Shown here one piece after another: positions 24,616 through 33,987 of a DNA stretch of 64,000 nt (within the stretch, counting starts at the first letter, position 1; each line of letters starts with the position of its first letter). A program made the position numbers and the translations under genes. The stretch is from Hoeflea sp048261205. Its GTDB lineage: Bacteria > Pseudomonadota > Alphaproteobacteria > Rhizobiales > Rhizobiaceae. The notes beneath the pieces are model-generated. The model was not told the origin of the DNA, searched no databases, and saw only the letters and a list, made by a program, of their open reading frames with translations. The stretch lies in assembly GCF_048261205.1 (NCBI RefSeq), contig NZ_JBLXGF010000007.1, one strand, 5' to 3'.

Positions 24616-27546
24616 ATGACCGACACCAACGACACTTTCGACTACTCCAAAACGCTCAACCTGCCGGAAACCGATTTTCCCATGCGCGGCGGCCTTCCCA
24701 AGATGGAGCCTGAGCTTGTGGCGCGCTGGCAGGAAATGCGGCTTTACGACAAGCTGCGCTCAACCTCCGTTGGCCGGCCCAAATATGTGCTGCATGACGG
24801 CCCGCCCTATGCCAATGGCAACATCCATATCGGCCATGCGCTCAACAAGATCCTTAAAGATGTGATCACCCGCTCGTTCCAGATGCGCGGCTTTGATTCC
24901 AACTACGTGCCGGGCTGGGATTGCCACGGCCTGCCGATCGAATGGAAGATCGAAGAAGAGAACTACCGCTCCAAGGGCAAGGAGAAGCCCGATCTGAAGA
25001 ATCCGGCGGCGATGATCGAGTTCCGTCAGGAATGCCGCAATTGGGCGCAGCACTGGGTCGATGTTCAGTCCGAGGAGTTCAAGCGCCTCGGCATCGAGGG
25101 CGATTTCGACAAGCCCTACAAGACCATGGATTTCAAATCCGAAGCCCGTATCGCCGGCGAATTGCTGAAGATCGCCAGATCCGGCCAGCTCTACCGCGGC
25201 TCCAAGCCGATCATGTGGTCGGTGGTCGAACGCACCGCGCTGGCAGAAGCCGAGGTCGAGTACCAGACTTATGAGAGCGACACGATCTGGGTGAAGTTTC
25301 CGTTGGCAGGCGGTTCAGAGGAACTGCGAGGCGCGTCCGTCGTCATCTGGACCACCACGCCGTGGACCATCCCCGGCAACCGTGCGGTCTCGTTCTCGAC
25401 CCGCATTGCCTACGGGCTCTACGAAGTCACGGCAGCAGAAAATGACTTCGGCCCGCAGGCCGGCGAGAAACTGATTTTCGCCGACGCACTGGCCGAAGAA
25501 TGCTTCGCGAAGGCCAAGCTCGCCTTCAAGCGCCTGTCTGACGTCAAGGCAAGCGATCTCGAAGGCATGGTCGTGTCGCACCCACTGCGCGGCCTCGGCG
25601 GCGGCTATGATTTCGCCGTGCCCCTGATCGCTGGTGATCACGTCACCGACGACGCCGGTACCGGTTTTGTCCACACAGCACCCGGCCATGGCCGCGAAGA
25701 CTTTGATGCCTGGATGGACGCCGCCCGCGAGATTGAGGCGCGCGGCATCTCGTCCGCCATCCCGTTCACCGTCGACGACGCCGGCTTCTACACCAAGGAT
25801 GCGCCCGGCCTCGGACCGGATCGCGAGGGTGGGGCAGCCCGTGTGATCGACGACAAGGGCAAGAAGGGCGACGCCAACCAGGCTGTGATCAGCGCATTGA
25901 TCGAGGCGGGGAATCTCTTCGCCCGTGGCCGTCTTAAGCATGACTATCCGCATTCCTGGCGCTCGAAAAAGCCGATCATTTTCCGCAACACGCCGCAGTG
26001 GTTTGTCTACATGGACAAGGATTTCGGTGACGGCACCACGCTGCGTTCGCGCGCGCTCAAGGGCATCGAGGACACCCGCTTTGTGCCGTCTGCAGGCCAG
26101 AATCGTCTGCGCGGCATGATCGAGGATCGCCCTGACTGGGTGCTGTCGCGTCAGCGCGCCTGGGGTGTGCCGATCTGCGTCTTCGCCGATGTCGATGGCA
26201 ATGTGCTGCTGGACGAGGCCGTTGATGCCCGCATTCTCGAGGCTTTCGAGGCCGAGGGCGCGGACGCCTGGTTCGCCGAAGGCGCACGCGAGCGTTTCCT
26301 TGGCGATCTGGCTAGCGACCCGAAGTGGGTCCAGGTCACCGACATTCTCGATGTCTGGTTCGATTCAGGCTGCACTCATGTCTTCACGCTGGAAGACCGC
26401 CCGGATCTCAAATGGCCGGCCGATGTCTATCTTGAAGGCTCCGACCAGCATCGCGGCTGGTTCCACTCGTCGCTGCTTGAAAGCTGCGCCACCCGCGGCC
26501 GCGCGCCCTACGATGCCGTCATCACCCATGGCTTCACCATGGCCGAAGATGGCCGCAAGATGTCGAAATCGCTGAACAACCAGGTATTCCCGCAGGACAT
26601 CATGAAGGAATCGGGCGCCGACATCCTGCGCCTGTGGGTGATGAATACCGATTACTGGGAAGATCAGCGCCTCGGCAAGACCGTGATCAAGACCAACATC
26701 GATGCCTACCGCAAGCTGCGCAACACCATCCGCTGGATGCTCGGCACGCTGGCCCATGATACAGGCGAAACCGTTGCCGTGTCCGAAATGCCGGAACTGG
26801 AGCGGCTGATGCTGCACCGGCTCTGCGAACTCGATCAGCTGGTGCGCACCGGCTATGACAATTTCGATTTCAAGCGCATTTCGCGTGCGCTGACCGATTT
26901 TGCCAATATCGAGCTCTCGGCCTTCTACTTCGACGTCCGCAAGGATGTGCTCTATTGCGACGCCCCTTCGAGCCAGCGCCGCAAGGCCTCGCTCCAGGTC
27001 ATCCGCACCATCTTTGATTGTCTCGTGACATGGCTGGCGCCGATGCTGCCCTTCACCATGGAAGAGGCGTGGCTGTCGCACCATCCGGATGCCGAATCGG
27101 TCCATCTTGAGCAGTTCCCTGAGGTGTCCGCTGCCTGGCGCGACGATGCCCTTGCGGCGAAGTGGAAAAAGATCCGCACCGTACGGCGTGTCGTCACCGG
27201 CGCACTGGAAATCGAGCGCCGCGAAAAGCGGATAGGCTCGTCGCTGGAGGCTGCACCCGTCGTCTACATCACCGATCCGGCACTGGTCGAAGCGGTCGGC
27301 GATAGCGATTTCGCTGAAATCTGCATCACCTCGGGCTTGAAGATCGAGACGGTGGCCGGACCTGAGGATGCGTTCCGGATTGACGAAGTTGGTGCTGTCG
27401 CCGTTGTGCCCGAGCTTGCCGAAGGGGTGAAATGCGCCCGCTCATGGCGGATCACCGACGATGTCGGATCCGACCCGGAATTCCCCGATGTTTCGGCGCG
27501 TGACGCTGCCGCCCTGCATGAACTTAAGGCGCTGGGACGGCTATGA
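24616..27546 (+). CDS. ileS: Isoleucyl-tRNA synthetase
   Basis: A 976-residue class I synthetase. The HIGH motif appears as YANGNIHIGHALNK near residues 64-77 and KMSKS as GRKMSKSLNNQ near 649; the editing domain lies between (DAGTGFVHTAPGHGREDF). The C-terminal zinc finger of the E. coli type is degenerate: a single CARS is present where CxxC is expected and the second pair is missing (SARD). It attaches isoleucine to tRNA-Ile. In related genomes it lies close to ribF; here a toxin-antitoxin module intervenes. Confidence 0.96.
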   Translation: MTDTNDTFDYSKTLNLPETDFPMRGGLPKMEPELVARWQEMRLYDKLRSTSVGRPKYVLHDGPPYANGNIHIGHALNKILKDVITRSFQMRGFDSNYVPGWDCHGLPIEWKIEEENYRSKGKEKPDLKNPAAMIEFRQECRNWAQHWVDVQSEEFKRLGIEGDFDKPYKTMDFKSEARIAGELLKIARSGQLYRGSKPIMWSVVERTALAEAEVEYQTYESDTIWVKFPLAGGSEELRGASVVIWTTTPWTIPGNRAVSFSTRIAYGLYEVTAAENDFGPQAGEKLIFADALAEECFAKAKLAFKRLSDVKASDLEGMVVSHPLRGLGGGYDFAVPLIAGDHVTDDAGTGFVHTAPGHGREDFDAWMDAAREIEARGISSAIPFTVDDAGFYTKDAPGLGPDREGGAARVIDDKGKKGDANQAVISALIEAGNLFARGRLKHDYPHSWRSKKPIIFRNTPQWFVYMDKDFGDGTTLRSRALKGIEDTRFVPSAGQNRLRGMIEDRPDWVLSRQRAWGVPICVFADVDGNVLLDEAVDARILEAFEAEGADAWFAEGARERFLGDLASDPKWVQVTDILDVWFDSGCTHVFTLEDRPDLKWPADVYLEGSDQHRGWFHSSLLESCATRGRAPYDAVITHGFTMAEDGRKMSKSLNNQVFPQDIMKESGADILRLWVMNTDYWEDQRLGKTVIKTNIDAYRKLRNTIRWMLGTLAHDTGETVAVSEMPELERLMLHRLCELDQLVRTGYDNFDFKRISRALTDFANIELSAFYFDVRKDVLYCDAPSSQRRKASLQVIRTIFDCLVTWLAPMLPFTMEEAWLSHHPDAESVHLEQFPEVSAAWRDDALAAKWKKIRTVRRVVTGALEIERREKRIGSSLEAAPVVYITDPALVEAVGDSDFAEICITSGLKIETVAGPEDAFRIDEVGAVAVVPELAEGVKCARSWRITDDVGSDPEFPDVSARDAAALHELKALGRL

Positions 27547-27552
27547 TTTTTT

Positions 27553-27580
27553 GCCAGACCCCGGATATCCGGGGTCTGGC
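27553..27580. repeat. 28-base perfect palindrome after ileS
   Basis: A perfect 28-base palindrome, GCCAGACCCCGGAT followed by its exact reverse complement, starting 6 bases after the ileS stop. It is preceded by TTTTTT but followed by GAGCACG, so it lacks the downstream T tract of a standard terminator for ileS. It may still stop transcription or protect the 3' end of the message. Confidence 0.7.
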
Positions 27581-27726
27581 GAGCACGAAAGCCGGTTCAA
27601 GGGCAAAATTAACGAGGTCAATTGCCCTTGCTGTCCCAATCCGGTAAAACCCTGCCTGAAAAAGGCCGGATTGTACGGCGACAAGCTGTGTAAACTCCAA
27701 GTGACTGTCGAGACTGGATCCTGTGC

Positions 27727-28395
27727 ATGACAATGAAGACCGAGTACCGCGCTGGCGTGACGATAGGCGCAATCATTGCTGCAAGCCTGACGGTGTCGGG
27801 TTGTCTTGGCCCGACCTATGGCACTGGAACGCCAGCGACCACTCAGCTGATTGATGACCTTGGCAGTATTGCCTCAGTTGGGTCGCCCCGAAAGGGAGCG
27901 GACATCGAATACAAGCCGCGTCCTGCTATTGTGAAGCCGTCCGATACAGCAAGCCTGCCAGCGCCTCAGCAAAACGTGGCTGAAAACAATCCTGAATGGG
28001 TGGAATCACCTGAAGAAACGCGTGCCCGGCTTGTTGCTGAAGCTGATGCCAATGCCGGCAATGCTGCTTACAGGTCGCCACTGGCGCGACGAAGTGGAAC
28101 ATCCGGTTCCTACAACCCCATTCCGAGAAACAAGGGTGAACAAGCAGCACCCGAAAAATTTGGTGTGAACAACACTGCAAGTCAGGGGGCTGAATTCAGG
28201 AGACGCCGGCAAATCGAGAAAGGCGCTTATTCAGATCGCCGCAGATTTTTGTCCGATCCTCCATTGACCTACCGGCAGCCATCCGAAACTGCCCCGGTTG
28301 GTGACTTGGGAGAGCCTGAACGTGCCAAGGAACGGCGCCGGATTTCAGAAGCCAAGAAGGCTGGAACCGGAAAAAGAAAATGGTGGCCCTGGTAA
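27727..28395 (+). CDS. Putative lipoprotein
   Basis: A 222-residue protein with a lipoprotein signal: charged start, hydrophobic ITIGAIIAASLTV-like stretch and lipobox VSGC with Cys26. The mature part is low in complexity, rich in Pro, Glu and Arg, and ends with a basic RKWWPW tail. No enzymatic domain is visible. It lies 180 bases downstream of ileS on the same strand. Homologues of this type next to ileS are, as I remember, common in rhizobia, but their function is unknown. Confidence 0.7.
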   Translation: MTMKTEYRAGVTIGAIIAASLTVSGCLGPTYGTGTPATTQLIDDLGSIASVGSPRKGADIEYKPRPAIVKPSDTASLPAPQQNVAENNPEWVESPEETRARLVAEADANAGNAAYRSPLARRSGTSGSYNPIPRNKGEQAAPEKFGVNNTASQGAEFRRRRQIEKGAYSDRRRFLSDPPLTYRQPSETAPVGDLGEPERAKERRRISEAKKAGTGKRKWWPW

Positions 28396-28421
28396 GTGGG
28401 TGGCCATCGGCACCGGCTTTA

Positions 28422-28443
28422 GCCAGTTTTGACGGAAACTGGC
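28422..28443 (+). terminator. Terminator after the lipoprotein gene
   Basis: An 8-base-pair stem, GCCAGTTT at 28422-28429 with AAACTGGC at 28436-28443, 6-base loop, followed by CTTTCTC. It lies 26 bases after the lipoprotein stop; the T tract is interrupted. Confidence 0.6.
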
Positions 28444-28473
28444 CTTTCTCATTCCCTCATCGTGCTGGTTCGT

Positions 28474-28920
28474 TCAACGGCGACCCTTGAAGAAGTTTTT
28501 CAGCAACTGTGTGGCGTGCTCTGAGGCGATGTCGGGATAGATTTCGGGCTGATGATGACATGTCGGCTGGTTGAAAAACCGCACGCCGCTTGTCACCGCG
28601 CCGCCTTTCTCGTCTTCTGCTCCAAAATAGAGCCGTCTCAATCGGGCAAACGAAATTGCTGCCGCACACATGGTGCAGGGCTCAAGGGTGACGTAAAGAT
28701 CGGCATCAGTCAGCCGCTCGCTTCCAAGTGCTTCTGCCGCCTGCCTGATTGCCAGAATTTCCGCATGGGCAGTTATGTCGTTGAGTTCGCGGGTGCGGTT
28801 GCCTGCGCGCGCCAGCACAATTCCATCGCGCACGATCACGGCTCCCACCGGAACTTCGCCGCGGCCTGCCGCATCGCGCGCTTCTTCGAGCGCCAAATCC
28901 ATATAGCCGTTGTTGATCAT
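28474..28920 (-). CDS. tadA: tRNA-specific adenosine deaminase
   Basis: A 148-residue cytidine-deaminase-fold enzyme that converts A34 to inosine in tRNA-Arg(ACG). The zinc ligands and the catalytic Glu are in TAHAEILAIRQA and PCTMCAAA; VPVGAVIV and the NQPTCHHQPEIY segment are typical of TadA. ATG 28920 has AGGA about 6 bases upstream; a start at 28950 has no such site. It is divergent from the pseudouridine synthase gene, an arrangement frequent in Hyphomicrobiales. Confidence 0.93.
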   Translation of the reverse strand: MINNGYMDLALEEARDAAGRGEVPVGAVIVRDGIVLARAGNRTRELNDITAHAEILAIRQAAEALGSERLTDADLYVTLEPCTMCAAAISFARLRRLYFGAEDEKGGAVTSGVRFFNQPTCHHQPEIYPDIASEHATQLLKNFFKGRR

Positions 28921-29120
28921 CAATCGTCCTGCCGCAGTAATACCATGCATGAAACCCCTTAACCCCGCACGTCCAACCTGATAGACAGCGAATTAAGCGG
29001 CCATACCCCATGACAACAGAACCGATCTGTCGAACGACGTATCGCCAAACCAAACATGTTACAGTGCACTTGCGATCTTCAAGGAACGCAGCACGCGCTG
29101 TAGAGGCAGGCAAACAACAA

Positions 29121-30647
29121 ATGACAGAACAAGACAAGCCCAAACGCGGCACCCCGAAACCATCCAAAGCCCCGGAAGCGACCACAGACGGTGCTGTCGA
29201 GAGCGGCCGCATAGCCAAAATCCTGGCGCGCGTCGGGGTGGCATCGCGCCGCGATGTCGAGCGGATGGTCGCCGAGGGGCGGATCAAGGTCAATGGCAAG
29301 ATCCTGGAATCGCCAGCCGTTGTTGTCTCCCTGTCCGACCGGATCGAGGTCGATAACGAGGTGATTGGCGGGATAGAGCGCACCCGGCTTTGGGTGTACC
29401 ACAAGCCTGCAGGCCTTGTGACCACCAACAAGGATCCCGAGGGCCGCGAAACAGTTTTCGACAGGCTGCCCAAGCATCTGCCGCGCGTGCTGACCGTCGG
29501 CCGGCTCGACATCAACACCGAAGGCCTCCTGCTGCTGACCAATGACGGCGGCCTCGCCCGGACGCTGGAATTGCCGCAGACCGGCTGGCTGAGGCGCTAC
29601 CGCGTTCGCGCCTATGGCGATATCGACCAGGCCCGGCTTGACGAGTTGAAAGACGGCATTGCGGTCGAGGGCGTCCTCTATGGCGCTATCGAGGCCACAC
29701 TTGACCGCAAGCAGGGGCACAATGTCTGGATCACCATGGGCTTGCGCGAAGGCAAGAACCGCGAGATCAAGAATGTGCTTGGAGCACTCGGTCTCGACGT
29801 GAACCGGTTGATCCGCATTTCCTTCGGGCCTTTCCAGCTTGGTGATATCCGTGAAGGCGATGTTGTTGAGATCAAGAGCCGGACACTGCGCGAGCAGCTC
29901 GGCGAACGCATGATCGAGGAATCCGGCGCCAATTTCGAAGCGCCGCTGAGCGAGCACCTCGCTCCGCCAAAGCCGGAAGCCAAACCCAAGGCAGCTGTCA
30001 AACCGGCGCAACGCGAATGGATCTCGGCTTCGGAAAAAACCGAGCGCGCCCGCGCCCGGCTGGACACCAAGCCGGGTCGCCCCGAGCGGGATGGAAAATC
30101 GTTCGGCAAGGATCGTGACCGTGATCGTGACAGGGGACCGGACCGCGACCGCGGCGAGCGCAAGCCGTTTGGCGCTCCCAGAGGCGAAGAGCCCGGTGGT
30201 GGCCGCAACGAGGAGCCCGGCGGCAAGCCCGCCAAGCGCAGCTTTGTGCAACGCAGCCGTGCAACCAATGTCTGGATGGCGCCGGGAGCGCGCCCGGTCA
30301 ACGAAAACAAGAAGGACGCTGCCGAGCGCGGTGGAGAAAAATCCGAGCGCAAGCCGGCCCGCGCCGATCAGCGCGCGGACACCCGCCGCGGCAGCTTTCC
30401 CAAAGGCCGGTCAAAGCCGCGTCCTGCGCCTGAGGGTGAAGAGAGCAGACCGGCACGGGACTTCAAGAAGCCCGCGGCCAAGCCGGGCGTGAAGCCATTC
30501 AGCAAGCCCGGTGGCGCAAAGCCGTATGATGGCGCTTCAAAGGGGGCGGGAAAACCGGCGGGCGGCAGCAAGCCTTCGGGCGATAACCGAGGCGGCAAGC
30601 CGGCTTCAGGCAAGGGACGTGGACCTGGTGCGGATCGTCGGCGGTGA
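29121..30647 (+). CDS. 23S rRNA pseudouridine synthase (RluB family) with long basic tail
   Basis: A 508-residue RsuA/RluB-type pseudouridine synthase. An S4 RNA-binding domain lies at about residues 28-75 (IAKILARVGVASRRDVERM), the catalytic domain follows with the active Asp in VGRLDINTEGLLLLTND, and REGKNREIKN belongs to the conserved core. After about residue 275 come some 230 residues of Arg/Lys/Gly/Pro-rich, repetitive sequence (DRDRDRGPDRDRG, many KPGG units), probably a disordered RNA-binding tail. The ATG at 29121 starts in the usual basic leader; the frame to 29010 is unlikely. The 3' end overlaps rsmD by 20 bases. Confidence 0.9.
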   Translation: MTEQDKPKRGTPKPSKAPEATTDGAVESGRIAKILARVGVASRRDVERMVAEGRIKVNGKILESPAVVVSLSDRIEVDNEVIGGIERTRLWVYHKPAGLVTTNKDPEGRETVFDRLPKHLPRVLTVGRLDINTEGLLLLTNDGGLARTLELPQTGWLRRYRVRAYGDIDQARLDELKDGIAVEGVLYGAIEATLDRKQGHNVWITMGLREGKNREIKNVLGALGLDVNRLIRISFGPFQLGDIREGDVVEIKSRTLREQLGERMIEESGANFEAPLSEHLAPPKPEAKPKAAVKPAQREWISASEKTERARARLDTKPGRPERDGKSFGKDRDRDRDRGPDRDRGERKPFGAPRGEEPGGGRNEEPGGKPAKRSFVQRSRATNVWMAPGARPVNENKKDAAERGGEKSERKPARADQRADTRRGSFPKGRSKPRPAPEGEESRPARDFKKPAAKPGVKPFSKPGGAKPYDGASKGAGKPAGGSKPSGDNRGGKPASGKGRGPGADRRR

Positions 30648-31248
30648 ATTCCGCGGCAGGGGGCTCGCCGCACCAAAGACGCTGACCATCCGGCCAACAA
30701 CTGACCGGAGCCGGGAAAGTCTGTTCAACATCCTGAGCCATGCCTATCCGGAAGCGCTCGCCGGAACGCGCGTGCTTGATCTTTTCGCCGGCACCGGGGC
30801 TGTGGGGATCGAGGCCCTGTCGCGGGGCGCGCGCTCGGCGCTGTTCGTCGAAAGCGGCGTCGAGGGCAGGGGTATCATTCAGAAAAACATCGAGACTTTC
30901 GGACTGCAGGGCCGGGCCCGGCTGTTCCGCCGCGATGCCACCAAGCTCGGCATGTCCGGCACGATGGGGGCTTTCGATCTGGTCTTTGCCGATCCGCCCT
31001 ATGGCAAGGGGTTGGGCGACAGCGCATTGGCCTCGGCGGCCCGCGGCGGATGGATTGCACAAGGTGCCCTGGTGGTGCTTGAGGAGGAAACCGCAGCTGA
31101 GCCGGATCCGGGGAAAGGCTTTGACCTTCTCGACAGCCGTGCATTTGGCGACACAAAAATGCGCTTTTTTCGCTATACTGACGAGGACCCATCCGCTGAT
31201 CGCGTAGTGGTGGTGCAAGCCACGGAAAGCAGTATCGACAATGAGTGA
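30628..31248 (+). CDS. rsmD: 16S rRNA (guanine(966)-N(2))-methyltransferase RsmD
   Basis: A 206-residue Rossmann-fold methyltransferase that modifies G966 of 16S rRNA. VRIVGGEFRGRGLAAP is the family N-terminus, LDLFAGTGAVGIEALSRGA the SAM site and FADPPYGKG the catalytic NPPY-type motif. There is no ATG near the conserved start; GTG 30628, about 10 bases after AGGGA, fits best, with GTG 30619 as an alternative. It lies partly inside rluB in another frame and overlaps the patatin gene by 8 bases, so the three are one operon; two act on rRNA. Confidence 0.9.
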   Translation: MRIVGGEFRGRGLAAPKTLTIRPTTDRSRESLFNILSHAYPEALAGTRVLDLFAGTGAVGIEALSRGARSALFVESGVEGRGIIQKNIETFGLQGRARLFRRDATKLGMSGTMGAFDLVFADPPYGKGLGDSALASAARGGWIAQGALVVLEEETAAEPDPGKGFDLLDSRAFGDTKMRFFRYTDEDPSADRVVVVQATESSIDNE

Positions 31249-32116
31249 TGTCAGCACAGTATTGCCGGAAAAACCGGTTCGGCGTTCCGACCCGACTGTG
31301 GCAGTCGCCTTTGGCGGCGGCGGCGCGCGGGGTATAGCCCATATCCACATCATCGAGACCCTGGACGCAATGGGCATCAAGCCCGTGGCTATTGCCGGAT
31401 CATCGATCGGAGCAATCATGGGCGCGTCAATGGGCTCTGGCCTGTCGGGCGAGGAGATCCGCGCCCATACGCTGGAGACGATCGGAAAGCCGGGCAACGC
31501 CATCAGCCGGATCTGGAAGGCACGCCCGCGGGGAATGAAGGACGCCATGGAAGGCGGCCTTCGTCTTGGCCAGTTCAACGTCGAGCGTATTCTCGAGGCG
31601 TTTTTGCCTGATACCGTCGCGCGAACATTCGAAGATCTGAAGATCCCCACCAAGATCATGGTCACCGACTATTATGGCCATTGCGAAGTGGTCTGCACCA
31701 AGGGCGACTTGCGAACAGCGATAGCGGCGTCGGCGGCGATACCGGCCGTCTTCCGTCCCGTGGTGATTGATGACAGGATCATGATCGATGGCGGCATCTT
31801 CAATCCGGTGCCATTCGATCAGCTGTCCGGCCTGGCCGACATCATCATCGGTGTGGATGTGGTGGGCTTGCCATCGGGAATCCCCGGGGAGCCGCCGTCG
31901 ACTGTCGACATGATGTTCGGTGCGAGCCAGTTGATGATGCAGTCGATCATTGAAATGAAACGCCAGGCCCATCCGCCGCACATTCTTCTCAGACCCGAAG
32001 TGCACCAGTTCCGTGTCCTCGATTTTCTCAAGGCAAAAGACATTCTGGCGGGGTCAAAAGATGTTGCCGAGCAGCTCAAACGCGATCTCGACGCCGCATT
32101 TGCCTTTTTCAAATAG
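31241..32116 (+). CDS. Patatin-like phospholipase
   Basis: A 291-residue patatin-fold hydrolase of the RssA type. The oxyanion loop GGGGARG is near residues 25-31, the nucleophile motif GSSIG near 53-57 and the catalytic DGG (MIDGGIFNPVP) near 186. These proteins deacylate phospholipids or related lipids with a Ser-Asp dyad. No signal peptide is seen, so it is cytoplasmic or membrane-peripheral. It overlaps rsmD by 8 bases and ends three bases before the convergent MATE gene. Confidence 0.88.
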   Translation: MSDVSTVLPEKPVRRSDPTVAVAFGGGGARGIAHIHIIETLDAMGIKPVAIAGSSIGAIMGASMGSGLSGEEIRAHTLETIGKPGNAISRIWKARPRGMKDAMEGGLRLGQFNVERILEAFLPDTVARTFEDLKIPTKIMVTDYYGHCEVVCTKGDLRTAIAASAAIPAVFRPVVIDDRIMIDGGIFNPVPFDQLSGLADIIIGVDVVGLPSGIPGEPPSTVDMMFGASQLMMQSIIEMKRQAHPPHILLRPEVHQFRVLDFLKAKDILAGSKDVAEQLKRDLDAAFAFFK

Positions 32117-32119
32117 GTC

Positions 32120-33574
32120 CTAAAGCGTAGACGCTTTGCCGCTGGTAAAGGCGGACTGCCCTGCCGGCGGTGGTCTCACCACAAGCTCGCCTGGGTCGCC
32201 GCCATCTCTGTCTTCTATCTTGGTAATGACCCGGAAACAGACGATGATCGAGGCGAGGCCGAACACCACCGCACCCAGACCATAACCGGCCAGCGCACCT
32301 TGTGCGCCGTACCACAACGACCCGAGCCAGACGAAGGGGATCACGCCGAGCGTGGACCGGCTCCAGTTGAACACCGTCGAGTAAAGCGCATAGCCAAGAT
32401 TGTTGAATGCCGCATTGGCAACAAACAACATGCCGTTGAACACGAAACTTCCCGCCACGAACAGGCAGAAGAAGACGATGACCTCCCGGGCCTCGCCGGT
32501 CGCACCGAAGATATCGGCAATCTGGTTCCTGAACAGCGCCAGCACTGCCCAGGTAACAAGCGTGTAGATGGTGATGAACAACAGGCTGTCGCGCATGGTC
32601 GAAATCAGGCGGTCATAGCGCCTGGCGCCGTAGTTTTGTCCAAGAATGGGGCCGACGGCACCCGACAGTGCGAACAGCGCGCCGAAAGCCACAGGAATCA
32701 ATCGTCCGACGACTGCCCAACCCGCTACGGCGGCATCGCCGTGCTCGGCCATGGTGGTTGTGACAAAGGTATTGCCCACCGGAGTGGCAATCTGCGTCAT
32801 CAATGCGGGCAGGCCAATCGCAAGAAATGGCCGGATCTCGCGCCTGATGATCGTCAGCGAGGGCATCGCAACAAGATTGTGAATCCGGAGCAGGGAATAC
32901 AGCCCGATGCCAACCAGCGCGAAACGCGAAATCACGGTCGCAATGGCTGCCCCGTGAATACCGAGATCGAAACCGAAGATGAAAACCGGATCCAGCACGG
33001 CAGTCAGAGCTCCGGCGCCCAGCGTCACATACATTGCCCGTTTGGCATCGCCGACAGCGCGGAGCAGAGCCGACAAACACATTCCGATCCCCAGAACCGG
33101 CAGGGAAGGCAGGACGATCTGCATGAACTCAGTTGCAAGCATCGCAGTCTCCCCTTTTGCGCCCATCATCAGAATCAGCTCACCGAGAAATGGATAGGAC
33201 AGCGCCACGGTAGCCGTCATGATGAGGATCATGTAGGCAATTGAAGCGCCAGCAATTTCGCGCGCCTCGCCACGGTTTCCGCGGCCCAATGCCCGCGCCG
33301 TCAGAGCTGTTGCGGCAATTGACAGCCCGATGGCAACGGAGGTGCTGAAAAACAGCAAGGTGCCGGCATAGCCAATGGCTGCGGCAAGCTCCTGCTGCCC
33401 GAGCAAGGATATGTAGAAGAGATTGAGAGCGTCGACGATGAAGACGGCTACCAGTCCGATCGAACCGGTTGCTGTCATAACGACGACATGCCGCATGGTC
33501 GAACCGGTGACGAATTTTGCCTGTTCGCCGGGCCGTGTTTGGCGCCCGGCTGTCACAGGCCGGTCACCGCTCAC
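32120..33574 (-). CDS. MATE-family efflux transporter
   Basis: A 484-residue inner membrane exporter with about 12 hydrophobic segments in two halves (ALNLFYISLLGQQELAAAIG in the first, ALFALSGAVGPILGQNYGA opening the second), typical of NorM-like MATE pumps that expel cationic compounds with Na+ or H+. The first codon is a GTG that overlaps the TGA of the glyoxalase-like gene as GTGA, so the two are translationally coupled; an ATG 26 codons inside (before RHVVVMTATGS) is a possible alternative start just before the first helix. Confidence 0.88.
   Translation of the reverse strand: MSGDRPVTAGRQTRPGEQAKFVTGSTMRHVVVMTATGSIGLVAVFIVDALNLFYISLLGQQELAAAIGYAGTLLFFSTSVAIGLSIAATALTARALGRGNRGEAREIAGASIAYMILIMTATVALSYPFLGELILMMGAKGETAMLATEFMQIVLPSLPVLGIGMCLSALLRAVGDAKRAMYVTLGAGALTAVLDPVFIFGFDLGIHGAAIATVISRFALVGIGLYSLLRIHNLVAMPSLTIIRREIRPFLAIGLPALMTQIATPVGNTFVTTTMAEHGDAAVAGWAVVGRLIPVAFGALFALSGAVGPILGQNYGARRYDRLISTMRDSLLFITIYTLVTWAVLALFRNQIADIFGATGEAREVIVFFCLFVAGSFVFNGMLFVANAAFNNLGYALYSTVFNWSRSTLGVIPFVWLGSLWYGAQGALAGYGLGAVVFGLASIIVCFRVITKIEDRDGGDPGELVVRPPPAGQSAFTSGKASTL
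32122..32137. terminator. Possible short bidirectional terminator between patatin and MATE genes
   Basis: AAAGCG at 32122-32127 and CGCTTT at 32132-32137 form a 6-7-base-pair hairpin at the meeting point of two convergent genes, within the last codons of the MATE gene. The stem is short and the T runs are minimal. Confidence 0.3.
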
Positions 33575-33987
33575 GAAGCAAAGACCTGGCTCAGGTCAGC
33601 AAAGCCCTTGAACTCGAGTGCGTTGCCGGAAGGATCGCGCAAAAAAAGCGTTGCCTGCTCGCCGGGTTGGCCCTCGAACCGCAGCGTCGGTTTCATGATC
33701 CAGTCGATTCCGTCCGCCGCCTCAAGCTTGTCTGCAAGCGCTTTCCAGTCTTTCATCTCGAGCACCGCGCCGAAATGCGGGATCGGAACCGAGTGCCCGT
33801 CAACAGTTCCGGAGGCAGCGCCAGTACCTGCGTCCGCGCGAACGTGCCCGGACATCTGATGGCCGAAGAGATCGAAATCGATCCAGCTGTCGGTGAAGCG
33901 CCCCATCGGACAGCCCATCACGTCGCCATAGAACCGGCGCGTCTCTTCAATGTCGCGAATCGGGAACGCAAGATGAAATGGAGTCAT
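33571..33987 (-). CDS. VOC/glyoxalase-family protein
   Basis: A 138-residue vicinal-oxygen-chelate protein. HLAFPIRDIEETRRFYGDV opens the first betaalphabetabetabeta unit (His5 as a potential metal ligand) and LFLRDPSGNALEFKGF closes the second with the conserved Glu. Members include glyoxalases, dioxygenases and resistance proteins; the substrate here is open. The ATG at 33987 starts exactly at the domain with GGAAAG about 8 bases upstream; the frame to 34158 is unsupported. It overlaps the MATE gene, hinting at a role in detoxification. Confidence 0.82.
   Translation of the reverse strand: MTPFHLAFPIRDIEETRRFYGDVMGCPMGRFTDSWIDFDLFGHQMSGHVRADAGTGAASGTVDGHSVPIPHFGAVLEMKDWKALADKLEAADGIDWIMKPTLRFEGQPGEQATLFLRDPSGNALEFKGFADLSQVFAS

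Noticed and set aside
29079..30251. 390-codon minus frame inside the rluB gene
   Set aside because: It is a shadow of the pseudouridine synthase reading.
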